DNA of 64,000 nucleotides from Mesorhizobium qingshengii. Lineage in GTDB: Bacteria; Pseudomonadota; Alphaproteobacteria; Rhizobiales; Rhizobiaceae. The notes under the pieces were generated by a model. It saw only the letters and a list, made by a program, of their open reading frames with translations, made no database searches and was not told the origin of the DNA. The stretch covers positions 62,001 through 126,000 of the forward strand of contig NZ_JAPFQA010000011.1 of assembly GCF_027563465.1 (NCBI RefSeq), written 5' to 3'. Both the position numbers and the translations under genes were made by a program. The stretch's first letter is position 1. The number at the start of each line of letters is the position of its first letter. This document shows, one piece after another, positions 51,603 to 60,213 of the stretch.

Positions 51603-52055
51603 ATGCTCGCTTTGGTCAAGGATGGGGCTATCAGTCAGATTGTTGCGGAGGGCGCCGGTTTCTCGCACGATGGCGCTTCGTGGACGATGCCGGCAACGGA
51701 TGGCTGGGGAGCTTGATGGCTTCAGCCTCGTGACCATTCAGGACGCCGATCCCTTGCCAAACGGCAAGGTGGCCACCGGCCAGACAGTCGCAATGGTCGG
51801 TGGCACACCGAAATTTGTGTATACGCTTGCGGATGCTCCCCCATCGCCATGCCAGATGGTTCAGAAATCGGTTGTCCAAAGCCGCATCATCACGCCGGCA
51901 AGATGGGCGATGCCTATGCCGCGTTGACTGGAAACCCGATCTACTTCGCGCGCTGGTTCGCTCCGGACCATCCGTCCGTTTACTGCGATGATCCTGACGC
52001 CCTGATCTTGGTGCAAGCGCTTGGTCTGGATCCGGCAGCTATCCTCGCCCCTTGA
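51603..52055 (+). pseudogene. Phage protein, twice frameshifted
   Basis: Three overlapping frames give one protein: MLALVKDGAISQIVAEGAGF up to 51716, then ELDGFSLVTIQDADPLPNGK in the next frame, then MPDGSEIGCPKPHHHAGKMG ending LVQALGLDPAAILAP. Breaks lie near 51706-51712 and in a C-run at 51838-51843. The last part could instead be a separate short gene starting at 51849. Function unknown. Confidence 0.55.
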
Positions 52056-52069
52056 AGGGCGGCACTTAT

Positions 52070-52306
52070 TTATCGGAGTGGGCCAAACCAGCGCGTGCCG
52101 AACAACGCCTCGACAATCACAAGGGCGGAAAAGATTGTGGTGAGTATGAAAATGGCAAAAGAAAGTAACTTGAGAATTATGAACTGAAGCAGTACTGGCT
52201 GCCAGATGTCGTGCAGTCCATGCAGCAGAGCAAGCGACATGAAGATAGCTGCAGCGCTGCCGCATACCGCGAAAAAGCGTTCAAACAGCTTCTTTAGGAC
52301 TAGCAT
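52070..52306 (-). CDS. Small two-helix membrane protein
   Basis: A 78-residue protein with two membrane helices (FAVCGSAAAIFMSLALLHGL and LKLLSFAIFILTTIFSALVI). ATG at 52306 follows GGAGA. It runs against the phage genes, so it may be a lysogenic-conversion or unrelated gene. No family recognised. Confidence 0.6.
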   Translation of the reverse strand: MLVLKKLFERFFAVCGSAAAIFMSLALLHGLHDIWQPVLLQFIILKLLSFAIFILTTIFSALVIVEALFGTRWFGPLR

Positions 52307-52422
52307 ATAAATCTCCGTGCAGCGTGTTTGTATCACGCCGCCCAGGCACATGCCACTGACGCGTTGGGGCACCGCCTCGGCTCTCCGTTGCCGACCATAG
52401 CCAATCTTCCAAAGCAAAACCT

Positions 52423-53031
52423 ATGGACTGCAACGCATCGAGGGCGCTTACGCTTATCTTGAAATTCGAGGGCGGCTGGTCAGACAATCCGGCCGACCCG
52501 GGCGGGGCCAAGATGAAGGCGTGAGGCTGGCGAACTTCCGCCTCTATGTGAAGGCCGATGCCACCAAGGTCGATCTGCGCAAGAGATCAGCGATGATCAG
52601 GTCGCGACCGTTTGCCGGCGCTTCTATTGGGATGTTGTTCTCGGCGCCGAACTGCCAGATGGGGTCGATTAGGCCATCTTCGATTTGGTATTGAACAGCG
52701 TACCAGGCAGGACGGCCAACCTTCTGCGACTGAGGGCGTTGCCCAGGACGGCCGCATCGGCCCCGCTACCCTCGCGGCCGCTAGACTAGGGTAAAGCCGA
52801 CTGATGTTCGCCGAACGGCTGCCGACATGGGGAGCATTTGGGCGACTGCTCCAATCGCGCCAAGTCGGTGCGGGCTCAGGCCTTACTGGTGTCGGCTCAA
52901 CTTCCAGCGGCAGTGCCGGTGGCCACGTAATCTGTACAGCGAGCGCAGGCGCCTGTCCCGCCTCCACCCAAGGCCGAAACGCTCGCCGGCATCACCAGTA
53001 GCCCAGTCTGCATCTCCGACACTCGCCGATC
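52423..53031 (+). pseudogene. GH108 lysozyme (N-acetylmuramidase), wrecked
   Basis: The start LKFEGGWSDNPADPGGA is the catalytic motif of GH108 phage muramidases, but the frame stops after 33 codons. Further pieces follow in other frames: LANFRLYVKADATKVDLRK, ISDDQVATVCRRFYWDVVLG ending in a stop, VAQDGRIGPATLAAARLG to 52794, then LPTWGAFG and SVRAQALLVSAQLPAAVPVA up to about 53030. Several frameshifts and stops make it non-functional. The GH19 endolysin downstream may have replaced it. Confidence 0.75.
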
Positions 53032-53200
53032 CTGAAATTCCAGTTGTCGCGGAAGCAAGGGCGTTGCTGCCTGTCTGCTAGTCGCCTTACCCCGCGTGGC
53101 ACCACTTCGCTGCTGTCTTGCACTGGATCGTCTGACCATAGCCATCGTCAACCAAACTTCAATCATCACAACCTGCCCGTGCGGGCGGAAAGGAATCCCC

Positions 53201-54118
53201 ATGACCCGCACCTTTTCGGAGGCGCTCGCGCAACTGTGCCCGAACGCCTCGAAGACGATCATCGCCGGCATTGCCGACAACCTTCATCTGCTCGACCAGG
53301 CCGGCATCAGCACGCCGATCCGCGTGCGCCACTTCTTCGCGCGCGTCTGCGTCGAGACCGGCGGCCTTCACACGCTCGAGGAGAACCTGAACTATTCGGC
53401 GCGGCGCGCGCATGAGGTGTGGCCGGGCCGGTTTCCGACGGCTGCCTCCGCCGGGCCCTTTGCCAACAATCCGGCGAAACTCGCCGAAAAGGTCTATGGC
53501 GGCCGGCTGGGAAATTTCGCGGCCGGCGACGGGTGGAAATATCGTGGTTCCGGGCTGCTTCAGAACACCGGTCGCGAGAATTTCGAGGAGGTCGAGGCCG
53601 CGACCGGTCTGCCTGTGGTCGCGAACCCGGATCTGCTGCGCGGCTTCCCCGGCGCCCTGCTGGCGGCAACGATCTACTGGAGCAAGCGCAACATCAATGC
53701 GCTGGCCGACAGGAACGATGTCGCCGGTGTGTGCAAGGCAGTGAACGGCAGCGCGATCGGGCTGGCCGACCAGAAGGCGTGGCTGGCCAAGGCGGCGAAG
53801 GTCTGGCCGGATGGTGCGGGGATCGCTTTTCCCGCCGCTCCAGCAGACCCGCCCGCGAAGCCCGTTCCTGACCCTGCCGCGCCCGCAATGCCCCCACAGG
53901 TGGCCCCGATACCTCCGGTCGCGCCGGGTCCGACTGCCGAAACGGGAATTCCCGTTTCGCCTGCTGGCGAAGCTCCGGCGGTCCGGCCCGTGGCTTCGGC
54001 AAAACCGACGTCATCTGGCGGCAAGGCGGCTGTCGCGGCTGGCGCCTTCGCCCTCATCGTCACGGCGCTTGCGGCCTTCTGGCGCCACGTCACCGAGCTT
54101 TTATGGAGCATCTTCTGA
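53201..54118 (+). CDS. GH19 endolysin (chitinase-type lysozyme) with C-terminal membrane helix
   Basis: A 305-residue phage lysozyme of glycoside hydrolase family 19. The catalytic part (about 1-205) includes RVRHFFARVCVETGGLHTLE with the first acid, ENLNYSARRAHEVWPGRFPT, GDGWKYRGSGLLQNTGRENF and PGALLAATIYWSKRNINALA. A Pro-rich linker leads to a C-terminal membrane helix (AAVAAGAFALIVTALAAFWR), unusual for a soluble endolysin and perhaps anchoring it. AAAGGA precedes the ATG. First gene of the lysis cassette. Confidence 0.87.
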   Translation: MTRTFSEALAQLCPNASKTIIAGIADNLHLLDQAGISTPIRVRHFFARVCVETGGLHTLEENLNYSARRAHEVWPGRFPTAASAGPFANNPAKLAEKVYGGRLGNFAAGDGWKYRGSGLLQNTGRENFEEVEAATGLPVVANPDLLRGFPGALLAATIYWSKRNINALADRNDVAGVCKAVNGSAIGLADQKAWLAKAAKVWPDGAGIAFPAAPADPPAKPVPDPAAPAMPPQVAPIPPVAPGPTAETGIPVSPAGEAPAVRPVASAKPTSSGGKAAVAAGAFALIVTALAAFWRHVTELLWSIF

Positions 54119-54336
54119 TGAAATGGTTCAACACGAACGCACTGCACAACGTCCTCAACACGCTGATCGCGATCATCTGCGGTGGCGCCCTGGTCGGCTT
54201 CGACTGGACGATGTTCGGCCTGACCGACCGCACCGCGCTTCAGATCAGCGGCGCCATCGCCCTTGCAAAGATCATCATCAACGCACTGCGTGATGGCCCG
54301 GCCGGCATGGTTGCGCCACCGGCCGGGGGGAAGTGA
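54118..54336 (+). CDS. Holin-like small membrane protein
   Basis: A 72-residue protein whose ATG overlaps the endolysin stop (TGATG). Two hydrophobic helices (NVLNTLIAIICGGALVGFDW and ALQISGAIALAKIIINALRD). Position and size suit a holin, the protein that opens the inner membrane for the endolysin. Confidence 0.62.
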   Translation: MKWFNTNALHNVLNTLIAIICGGALVGFDWTMFGLTDRTALQISGAIALAKIIINALRDGPAGMVAPPAGGK

Positions 54337-54337
54337 G

Positions 54338-54577
54338 ATGTCGCTCGTACCGATCGCAACCGCGCTCATCGAGCAGCTTTGGCCATATCTACTCGCGGGC
54401 CTCATGGCGATCGCCGGTATCTGGACCGCCTACGCCAAGGGCAAGGCCAGCCAGAAAGCCAGGCAGGCGGCCGCGGATGCAGCGGCCCGCACCGAAGCCC
54501 AGAAGATCGACGATGCCGTCGCTGGCCGGGCGCCGGATGACAACCGGGCGAGACTGGGCAAATGGTCAAGGTCATAG
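54338..54577 (+). CDS. Inner-membrane spanin-like protein (Rz-like)
   Basis: A 79-residue protein with one N-terminal helix (QLWPYLLAGLMAIAGIWTAY) followed by a charged helical stretch (KASQKARQAAADAAARTEAQ). The end overlaps the start of a lipoprotein gene in another frame, the classic Rz/Rz1 layout. Predicted to span the periplasm with its partner and fuse membranes during lysis. Confidence 0.62.
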   Translation: MSLVPIATALIEQLWPYLLAGLMAIAGIWTAYAKGKASQKARQAAADAAARTEAQKIDDAVAGRAPDDNRARLGKWSRS

Positions 54578-54747
54578 CGATTTTGCTCATGCTGGCCGGC
54601 TGCACCACGGTTGGCGGGTCGTTCTGCGCGGTCGAGCATCCCATTCGACCGGCAAAGGCGGAGGTGGCGACCCTTTCCGACGCGTCGGTGGCGGCAATCC
54701 TGGCTCACAACGAAAAGGGCCAGAAGCTCTGCGGATGGAGGCCATGA
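54562..54747 (+). CDS. Outer-membrane spanin-like lipoprotein (Rz1-like)
   Basis: A 61-residue lipoprotein with lipobox LMLAGC. It starts inside the 3' end of the inner-membrane spanin-like gene (16-bp overlap). The mature part has two more cysteines (SFCAVE, KLCGW). Its stop overlaps the next start (ATGATG). Confidence 0.66.
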   Translation: MVKVIAILLMLAGCTTVGGSFCAVEHPIRPAKAEVATLSDASVAAILAHNEKGQKLCGWRP

Positions 54748-55070
54748 TGCATGATTTCTTCGACATGCTCGGCATCAAGGGACCTGTCGTCGCCGCCGGC
54801 CTTGCCGGCGGTGTTCTGCGCGCGCTGTCGCGGCACCGGTACAAGCTGCGGGAAATGGTGGCCTCGCCGATCTGCGGCGCGCTGGCGGCGGCGTATCTGA
54901 CCTTGCCGGTCGTGTCCTATTTCAAGGCGAGCGGCCTGCCGCTGCCTGATCCGGCCGACGACACGACCACGCTTGCCGCTGCCTTCCTGATCGGCGTATC
55001 GGCGATGTGGATCTCGGATATTTTGTTCGAGTTCGTGGTGAGGAGGTTCAGGCCCTCGGCTGAAGGGTAG
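54747..55070 (+). CDS. Phage membrane protein, possible second holin
   Basis: A 107-residue protein with three hydrophobic stretches (GPVVAAGLAGGVLRALSRHR, SPICGALAAAYLTLPVVSYF, AFLIGVSAMWISDILFEFVV). GGAGG lies five bases before ATG 54747. Last gene of the lysis cassette; holin or holin-antagonist by position only. Confidence 0.6.
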   Translation: MHDFFDMLGIKGPVVAAGLAGGVLRALSRHRYKLREMVASPICGALAAAYLTLPVVSYFKASGLPLPDPADDTTTLAAAFLIGVSAMWISDILFEFVVRRFRPSAEG

Positions 55071-55269
55071 CTCCAGACTCCGGTAAGGTCCACGCAAGCG
55101 TTCGCGAGCCTACATCCTGAGCGGCAACGTTGTCTCGGGCATTCTCTCAACGGCTCAAGACCAGCCTTGTCGGCGGCGTTCTGAGCGAATTGGCGTCAAC
55201 CTGCCTGGCGGCAACAGCTACAGGCTGGGCAAGCGCCACTAGCGCGTCTCCATCTTTCGAAGGCAATTC

Positions 55270-55304
55270 AATAGCCCGTCCGGTTCGCCGGGCGGGCTAT
55301 TTTT
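55270..55304 (+). terminator. Intrinsic terminator closing the prophage
   Basis: AATAGCCCG...CGGGCTATTTTTG with an inner CCGG-TTCG-CCGG hairpin makes a strong stem and T-run. It lies in the 304-bp gap 55071-55374, which has no other feature, and marks the end of the phage transcripts. Confidence 0.9.
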
Positions 55305-55374
55305 GCGTTTCGGCCCGAGAGGTCCCGGCCATCCGCCCAACCAGCCTTGCGTCAGCGATCCGGCCTTGTAAGCC

Positions 55375-56082
55375 TCATGCCAGGATGTTGACGGCGCGTG
55401 CCGCGACCAGCGCGATGGTCAGCAGCGAGATCATGGCCTCCGCCATCATCAGCAGCTTGGCGCGCTGGGAGAGCGGCAAGGTATCGGTGGGCGAAAACGC
55501 CGTCGCGTTGGTGAAGGCAAGGAAGGCATAGTCGACGAAACCTGGCAGCCAGTCGCGAAGCTCGCGATCGTTCAGTGTCATCTGCGCAAACAGGAAATCG
55601 GCCTGGGCGAGCTTGACGAGGCCGCAGGTCGGCGGTCCGCCGCGGTCGGTGCTCCAGAACCACAAGGCGAAGACGATGACATTGGTCACCCAGATGTTGA
55701 GCGCGTCGATCAAGAGCGTCGTGCCGCTGCTGCCGGCATGGCCCTCCAGCAAGGCGCGCACCAGCAAGACCAGCGAACCGCAATTCATGATGCTGATGAC
55801 GGCTGTCATGGTCAGTGCCGTTCTGCGGATCATGACGCGAAACTGACCGATCGCGTGCCACTCGTGATCCTCGACCGCCTTTCTGGTGGCGGCCTGCGTC
55901 CAGGCCGTGGCCACCGACAAGGGCAGCAACAGGGCGGCTTCCAGTGCCGGCGCCAGCCAGCGTGGCCCGAATGAGAGGTTGTTGATGACCAGAAGCTGCA
56001 GGCAGATGATGATGAGGACGGCGGCACGCGCCATCCAGAAGTCGAGCGCACGGTAGTGAATGACGGCATGCTGGTGGCGCAT
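55375..56082 (-). CDS. Integral membrane protein with channel-like C-terminus
   Basis: A 235-residue protein with about six hydrophobic segments. The C-terminal part WLPGFVDYAFLAFTNATAFS, PTDTLPLSQRAKLLMMAEAM recalls the pore and second helix of two-TM potassium-channel-like proteins, though no TVGYG filter is present (TNATAFSPTD stands there). Function unknown. Confidence 0.72.
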   Translation of the reverse strand: MRHQHAVIHYRALDFWMARAAVLIIICLQLLVINNLSFGPRWLAPALEAALLLPLSVATAWTQAATRKAVEDHEWHAIGQFRVMIRRTALTMTAVISIMNCGSLVLLVRALLEGHAGSSGTTLLIDALNIWVTNVIVFALWFWSTDRGGPPTCGLVKLAQADFLFAQMTLNDRELRDWLPGFVDYAFLAFTNATAFSPTDTLPLSQRAKLLMMAEAMISLLTIALVAARAVNILA

Positions 56083-56421
56083 TGTAAATCCTGGCGACTT
56101 TGGGTTTGAAGCGCGGCGGGTTGATCCGCTCAGGCGCAGGTGACGTCCGCCGCCATCGCGCCCGGGCTGGGATTACAGGCGTCTTGGGTCAGAAATGAAC
56201 CGCCCTGATGCGTGGCTTGTTCCGCGGGCCCGACATTTTCGACGGGGATGCCTGGTGGCGTCTTCCATTGCTGTTCTGCTTTTATTCGAGGTGAGGGTCA
56301 GCATCAGGGCGCGAAAACTCCGCCTCAATCTTGGTTTTGCAATGGTCATGTAAGTATACATTTTCGTAAGCTTCGATTTCTGGGCTGTTCGGAAAATGGT
56401 CCGGTGTGATTTACCCACCGC
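56083..56421. other. Intergenic region upstream of the glycosyltransferase
   Basis: 339 bp with no called gene. A minus-strand frame of 58 basic codons (ATG 56350) lacks a ribosome binding site and was left out. AT-rich DNA near 56340-56390 could contain the promoter of the next gene. Confidence 0.5.
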
Positions 56422-58023
56422 ATGGCGAGAATCGATGAATCCATGGACAGCTGGCTGCCGGTCGGCCTGCCTGTCGCGAGTGGCCGGCACCGGTCGTCGA
56501 TCTGGTCGAAACTGATCCGTTATCCTGAAGTCGTTGTCGCGCTTTTGTGCCTGACCCAGATCCTGTGCTGGACCGTGGCGCCGGCACTTGTCGACGCCGC
56601 GCCGCCAGGCGATGTCGTCGAGGGTTTCATGTGGGGGCGCGAATGGGTGTTGTTGACCTACAAGCATCCGCAGCTTCCGGCATGGCTGCTCGAGGCCAGC
56701 CATCTTCTGACCGGATCGTTCCGCTGGCCGCAATATCTGCTTTCCCAGCTTGTCGTTTCGGCAACCTTTATCTTCGTCTATCTGCTGGCCCGCGACATGC
56801 TCGGGCGAACCCGTGCTCTGGCCGCCGTGCTTTTGATGCCGTCGCTCTATTTTTTCGGCTGGCCCACCCCGCAATTCAATCACGACTACGCGCAGATGCC
56901 TTTCTGGGCCGCCATCTCATGGCTTTTGTGGCACGCAACCCGCGATGCTGGCTCGAAATGGCGGTGGATCGTGCTGGGACTGGTGTCCGGGGTCGGGCTC
57001 TACGCCAAGTTTTCCACCGGTCTGCTGTTGCTGTTCGGCGCGATCTGGCTGTTGTCGGACAGACGGGCACGCGGTCGGCTCGCCACGCCTTGGCCATGGC
57101 TCGGGCTCGCCGTGTTCCTTGCCGTAGCGGCGCCGTTGGCAGTCCAGCTCTGCCGCATCGACTTCCTGCCGCTGACCTATGTCGCCGGTCGCGATGATTG
57201 GGTGATGGCCCACCGCGCCCGTCTCTACTACATCGGCGTGCAATTGGCCGGGCTCACAGGCTTCCTTGCCGTTCTCGCCATATCCGGGCTGTTGCGGCGC
57301 GAGCCGCCGCGCCAGGTCGTGGCAGTGCGCGAGGCGCCAGTCGAGCCAAGGGCGTTCACCTATCTCTTGTGGATGGGGCTTGGGCCCGCCATTTTGGTCA
57401 TGGTGGCCTCGCTGTTCACGGGAGCGGGGGAGGCGTGGGGCGCGCCGATGTACAATCTTGTCGGCGTCGTGGCCATTGCCTGCCTTGGTGACCGGCTCGG
57501 CATCTCCGAGATGCGCAGGCTGGCGATCTGTGCGCTGGTGTGCGTCATCGGCGTGTCCGGGGCCTACGCGACGACCCGATGGACAAGCTGCAACGCGCTC
57601 GGACACATGCAACCCGTCTGCTGGCCCGCGCAATTGGTATCCGATGAAGCGGAAACTGTCTGGCACGAGGCCAGCAAAGGTCGTCTGGGCATCGTCGGCG
57701 GCGACACAGGGCTGGCCATGCTTGCCGGCCTGAATGCCTATGACGAGCCTTCGATCTTTACCGGACTCGACATGCGGTTTGCGCCATGGATCACGGCAAA
57801 ACGGCTGCAGGACCAGGGCATGCTGCTGATCTGGCAAGGCAGCCAGGACAGCCAAACGCCGCCGCGGCTCATGCCATGGATCAAGGGACTTCCGGTCAAA
57901 ACCATTTTGCTCGGCTGGTCACGCCAGGCGCCGCCCGTGGTAATCAACTTCGTCGTCATTCCCCCGGGAACGCACGATCTGCCAAATGATCCGCCGGCCT
58001 CGCCTGAAGATCGGGACAATTGA
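56422..58023 (+). CDS. GT39/ArnT-type glycosyltransferase
   Basis: A 533-residue inner-membrane glycosyltransferase of the PMT/ArnT (GT39) superfamily, using a lipid-linked sugar donor. About 10-11 membrane helices. The first periplasmic loop has APPGDVVEGFMWGREW with the catalytic-type Asp/Glu, and YKHPQLPAWLLEASHLLTG is typical. The C-terminal 130 residues are periplasmic. Likely adds sugar to a lipid or polysaccharide in the envelope; acceptor unknown. Start ATG 56422 or 56443. Confidence 0.86.
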   Translation: MARIDESMDSWLPVGLPVASGRHRSSIWSKLIRYPEVVVALLCLTQILCWTVAPALVDAAPPGDVVEGFMWGREWVLLTYKHPQLPAWLLEASHLLTGSFRWPQYLLSQLVVSATFIFVYLLARDMLGRTRALAAVLLMPSLYFFGWPTPQFNHDYAQMPFWAAISWLLWHATRDAGSKWRWIVLGLVSGVGLYAKFSTGLLLLFGAIWLLSDRRARGRLATPWPWLGLAVFLAVAAPLAVQLCRIDFLPLTYVAGRDDWVMAHRARLYYIGVQLAGLTGFLAVLAISGLLRREPPRQVVAVREAPVEPRAFTYLLWMGLGPAILVMVASLFTGAGEAWGAPMYNLVGVVAIACLGDRLGISEMRRLAICALVCVIGVSGAYATTRWTSCNALGHMQPVCWPAQLVSDEAETVWHEASKGRLGIVGGDTGLAMLAGLNAYDEPSIFTGLDMRFAPWITAKRLQDQGMLLIWQGSQDSQTPPRLMPWIKGLPVKTILLGWSRQAPPVVINFVVIPPGTHDLPNDPPASPEDRDN

Positions 58024-58106
58024 CTGCCGCCCGCCGCGTCCGACCTCGGCGACTGGACGAAAGCCGGGACAATGCCCATTTATGGAGAAATCCAATTCAC
58101 TTTAGC

Positions 58107-58149
58107 GCAATTCCGGACGGAAAAACCGCTACACTTTTCCTGGAATTGC
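58107..58149. repeat. GCAATTCC/GGAATTGC palindromic repeat, copy 2
   Basis: A 43-bp unit beginning GCAATTCCGGACGGAAAAA and ending CTTTTCCTGGAATTGC, with perfect inverted ends. It lies 18 bp before the msrA start, so it is part of that gene's leader. Closely matches 14265-14307. Confidence 0.7.
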
Positions 58150-58167
58150 TTTGAGAGGAGACCTGAC

Positions 58168-58686
58168 ATGGCGACTTCGACCGAACGCGCAGTGCTTGCC
58201 GGCGGCTGCTTCTGGGGCATGCAGGATTTGATACGGCGCTATCCCGGCGTCATCTCCACCCGTGTCGGCTACAGTGGCGGCGACGTGCCCAACGCCACCT
58301 ATCGCAACCATGGCACCCATGCCGAGGCCATCGAGATCAATTTCGATCCGGCCACGATCAGCTATCGCACATTGCTGGAGCGGTTTTTCCAGATCCACGA
58401 TCCGACGACGCGCAACCGCCAGGGCAACGATGTCGGGATGAGCTATCGCTCGGCGATCTATTACACCAGCGATGAACAGAAGCGCGTTGCCGAAGACACC
58501 ATCGCCGATGTCGATGCCTCTGGTCTGTGGCCGGGCAAGGTCGTGACCGAAGTCGCGCCGGCCGGTCCCTTCTGGGAAGCCGAACCGGAGCATCAGGACT
58601 ACCTCGAGAAATACCCCAACGGCTACACCTGCCACTTCGTCCGTCCGGGCTGGAAGCTGCCGGTTCGCGAGAAGGCCGTTTCGTAA
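58168..58686 (+). CDS. msrA: Peptide-methionine (S)-S-oxide reductase
   Basis: A 172-residue MsrA that repairs oxidised methionine (S-sulfoxide). The active-site GCFWG is at about 13-17, followed by the conserved GYSGGDVPNATYRNHGTHAE and YRSAIYYTSDEQ. GAGAGGAG lies before the ATG. Within the family this is the shorter form; the resolving cysteine could be in YTCHFVRPG. A palindromic repeat lies in its leader. Confidence 0.95.
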   Translation: MATSTERAVLAGGCFWGMQDLIRRYPGVISTRVGYSGGDVPNATYRNHGTHAEAIEINFDPATISYRTLLERFFQIHDPTTRNRQGNDVGMSYRSAIYYTSDEQKRVAEDTIADVDASGLWPGKVVTEVAPAGPFWEAEPEHQDYLEKYPNGYTCHFVRPGWKLPVREKAVS

Positions 58687-58740
58687 GGTTCACAGGATCG
58701 GGGTCAAGGCCCCGATCCACGCCTTGCCGTCTGTCGCGGA

Positions 58741-59299
58741 TCAAGCCTGTTGCATCGGATAGAACGTCAGGATGTCGACGGCGACCCTCGGCGGCTGCGA
58801 CACCGCGTAGAGCATCGCGGGGGCGATGTCCTCACTCTCCAGTTGCTCCATGTCGCCCAGCCGGTGCTCGACCGCACATCGTCGCGTATGTTGGCGGTGA
58901 ACTCGGTCCTCACCGCGCCCGGTTCGATCACGGTGACCCGGATGCCGTCCCTGCCGATTTCGCGGCGCAGCGATTCCGCCATTGGCGCTCACCGCGTGCT
59001 TGGTACCTGGCGGCGACACCGACGCCAGCGACGTTGAACAGCATGTCCAGCCGACCATGGCTTTCCAGCACTCGCCGGACCATGGCGGTGGCTTGGGCCG
59101 CGTCGGTGATGTCGGCCTCGATGGTGAGCGCCTCGCCACCGGCATCACGGATGCGCGTGGCCATGCCATCAAGCCGCTGCCGGCGCCGCGCCGCGATGGC
59201 CACGGTGGCTCCTTCCGCCGCCAGCGCCAGCGCGGTTGCCGCGCCGATGCCAGAGGAGGCGCCGGCCGCCAGAGCGATTTTTCCATTGAGTTTCCGCAT
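58741..59299 (-). pseudogene. Short-chain dehydrogenase, decayed
   Basis: The N-terminus is a normal SDR: GKIALAAGASSGIGAATALA and RLDMLFNVAGVGVA. The segment with the catalytic Ser and Tyr is deleted; the frame resumes at TKHAVSA, shifts by an extra base, continues as MAESLRREIGRDGIRVTVIE, shifts again and ends DILTFYPMQQA. It faces the LysR fragment at 62806 across the transposon, so the two were once a divergent pair. Confidence 0.8.
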
Positions 59300-59408
59300 G
59301 TTCGTTGCTTCCGCTCAGGAGGAGATTCAGATGCGCTCGATGCCGGACCGATCCTGATTGGATGCCGTTCGAGGCGTGTCCCCAAACGGTAGTGTCTCAG
59401 TTTGAAAT

Positions 59409-60089
59409 TTAGGATTTTGCCGGCTTAGGCATTTCTTTCCATATGTCTCCAAAGTTGCACGTCGTCTCTGCGAAAGCGGATGTAGCAGGACACATGGCGG
59501 CAACGATGCGCGCAAGCTTTTTGCGACGGTCATCTAAAGGTAGATGAAATATCGGCTCATGGTGCGCAACGCGATTTCGAAGCGTCAGTAATTCGTCGCA
59601 GATCGTCCAGGCGACGGCTCGGTCCAAGCCAGTGTCATGCGCAAACACCTTCGCCAGATTGTATCTCCATGAGTAGTGATTGTACTTCTCCGAGAGTTGG
59701 GAAACCCAAAAGCCGGCCGACAAATCGGACACAACAACCGATGTGCTAACAGGGCGCACCCCGCGATCTCTCTCCTGCCTAAGAAGCGTCTCCGTTAAGC
59801 GTCTGCGATCATCCCCTTTAAGGTTTCGAACGAATTCGTTCTGCTTATAAGGCCAGCCCTCCTTGTATTTCCAAATAAAAAAGTCATTCATCTTGTTTCT
59901 TAGACAAATCTCCCATGATTGTAGATATATATATAGGGATTGGGAAATTTTTGCATTCCACTGATATAACTGGAGGGCGTCCTTTTCATTGCTGCCGGAT
60001 GCCCCTAGATATGTCCCAAAGCGTGGCGAGCTTAGGGATTTCTTAAACAGTGTGGCGAAATCAGGGTTTTTTTCAAACGTCTCTTGCAT
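59409..60089 (-). CDS. Abi_2 (AbiD/AbiF-like) abortive-infection protein with HEPN motif
   Basis: A 226-residue protein of the Abi_2 family. QSLYIYLQSWEICLRNKMND and NHYSWRYNLAKVFAHDTGLD are typical, and LRNRVAHHEP has the Rx4-6H pattern (Arg171, His176) of HEPN ribonucleases. Such proteins stop phage growth by damaging host RNA. Its stop codon (59409-59411) begins inside the terminal repeat, so the element end supplies the stop. Less GC-rich than the chromosome. The target and trigger are unknown. Confidence 0.8.
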   Translation of the reverse strand: MQETFEKNPDFATLFKKSLSSPRFGTYLGASGSNEKDALQLYQWNAKISQSLYIYLQSWEICLRNKMNDFFIWKYKEGWPYKQNEFVRNLKGDDRRRLTETLLRQERDRGVRPVSTSVVVSDLSAGFWVSQLSEKYNHYSWRYNLAKVFAHDTGLDRAVAWTICDELLTLRNRVAHHEPIFHLPLDDRRKKLARIVAAMCPATSAFAETTCNFGDIWKEMPKPAKS

Positions 60090-60178
60090 ACCCGAAGCGT
60101 CCGTTCTAAGTTGGTGTGGTGAGCCTCAGGAAACGGTCACTGCGCTTGACGCACACCCCCAGAGGACGGGAATAAGGG

Positions 60179-60206
60179 AAAGCGGGTTGCGGGAGCAGCC
60201 CGCTTT
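60179..60206 (-). terminator. Hairpin between transposase and Abi gene
   Basis: AAAGCGGG and CCCGCTTT with an inner TGC-GGGA-GCA form a strong stem just past the transposase stop (60214), preventing read-through toward the Abi gene. T-run is long on the plus strand and weak on the minus strand. Confidence 0.65.
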
Positions 60207-60213
60207 TTCCCGT

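Larger units (their letters stand above)
45550..55070. mobile_element. Decayed prophage remnant
   Basis: Phage genes run in one direction from a terminase-associated protein (45956) through a split terminase, tail proteins and a full lysis cassette. Portal, head, tail-tube, integrase and repressor genes are missing. Two deletions or insertions are visible in the terminase gene. No attachment sites were found, so the ends are set by gene content. Confidence 0.75.

Noticed and set aside
45550..55070. An active prophage or gene transfer agent cluster
   Set aside because: No integrase, repressor, portal or capsid gene, and the terminase is split and fused.
55375..56082. A true potassium channel
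   Set aside because: The pore-like region lacks a TVGYG-type selectivity filter, so only membrane protein is claimed.
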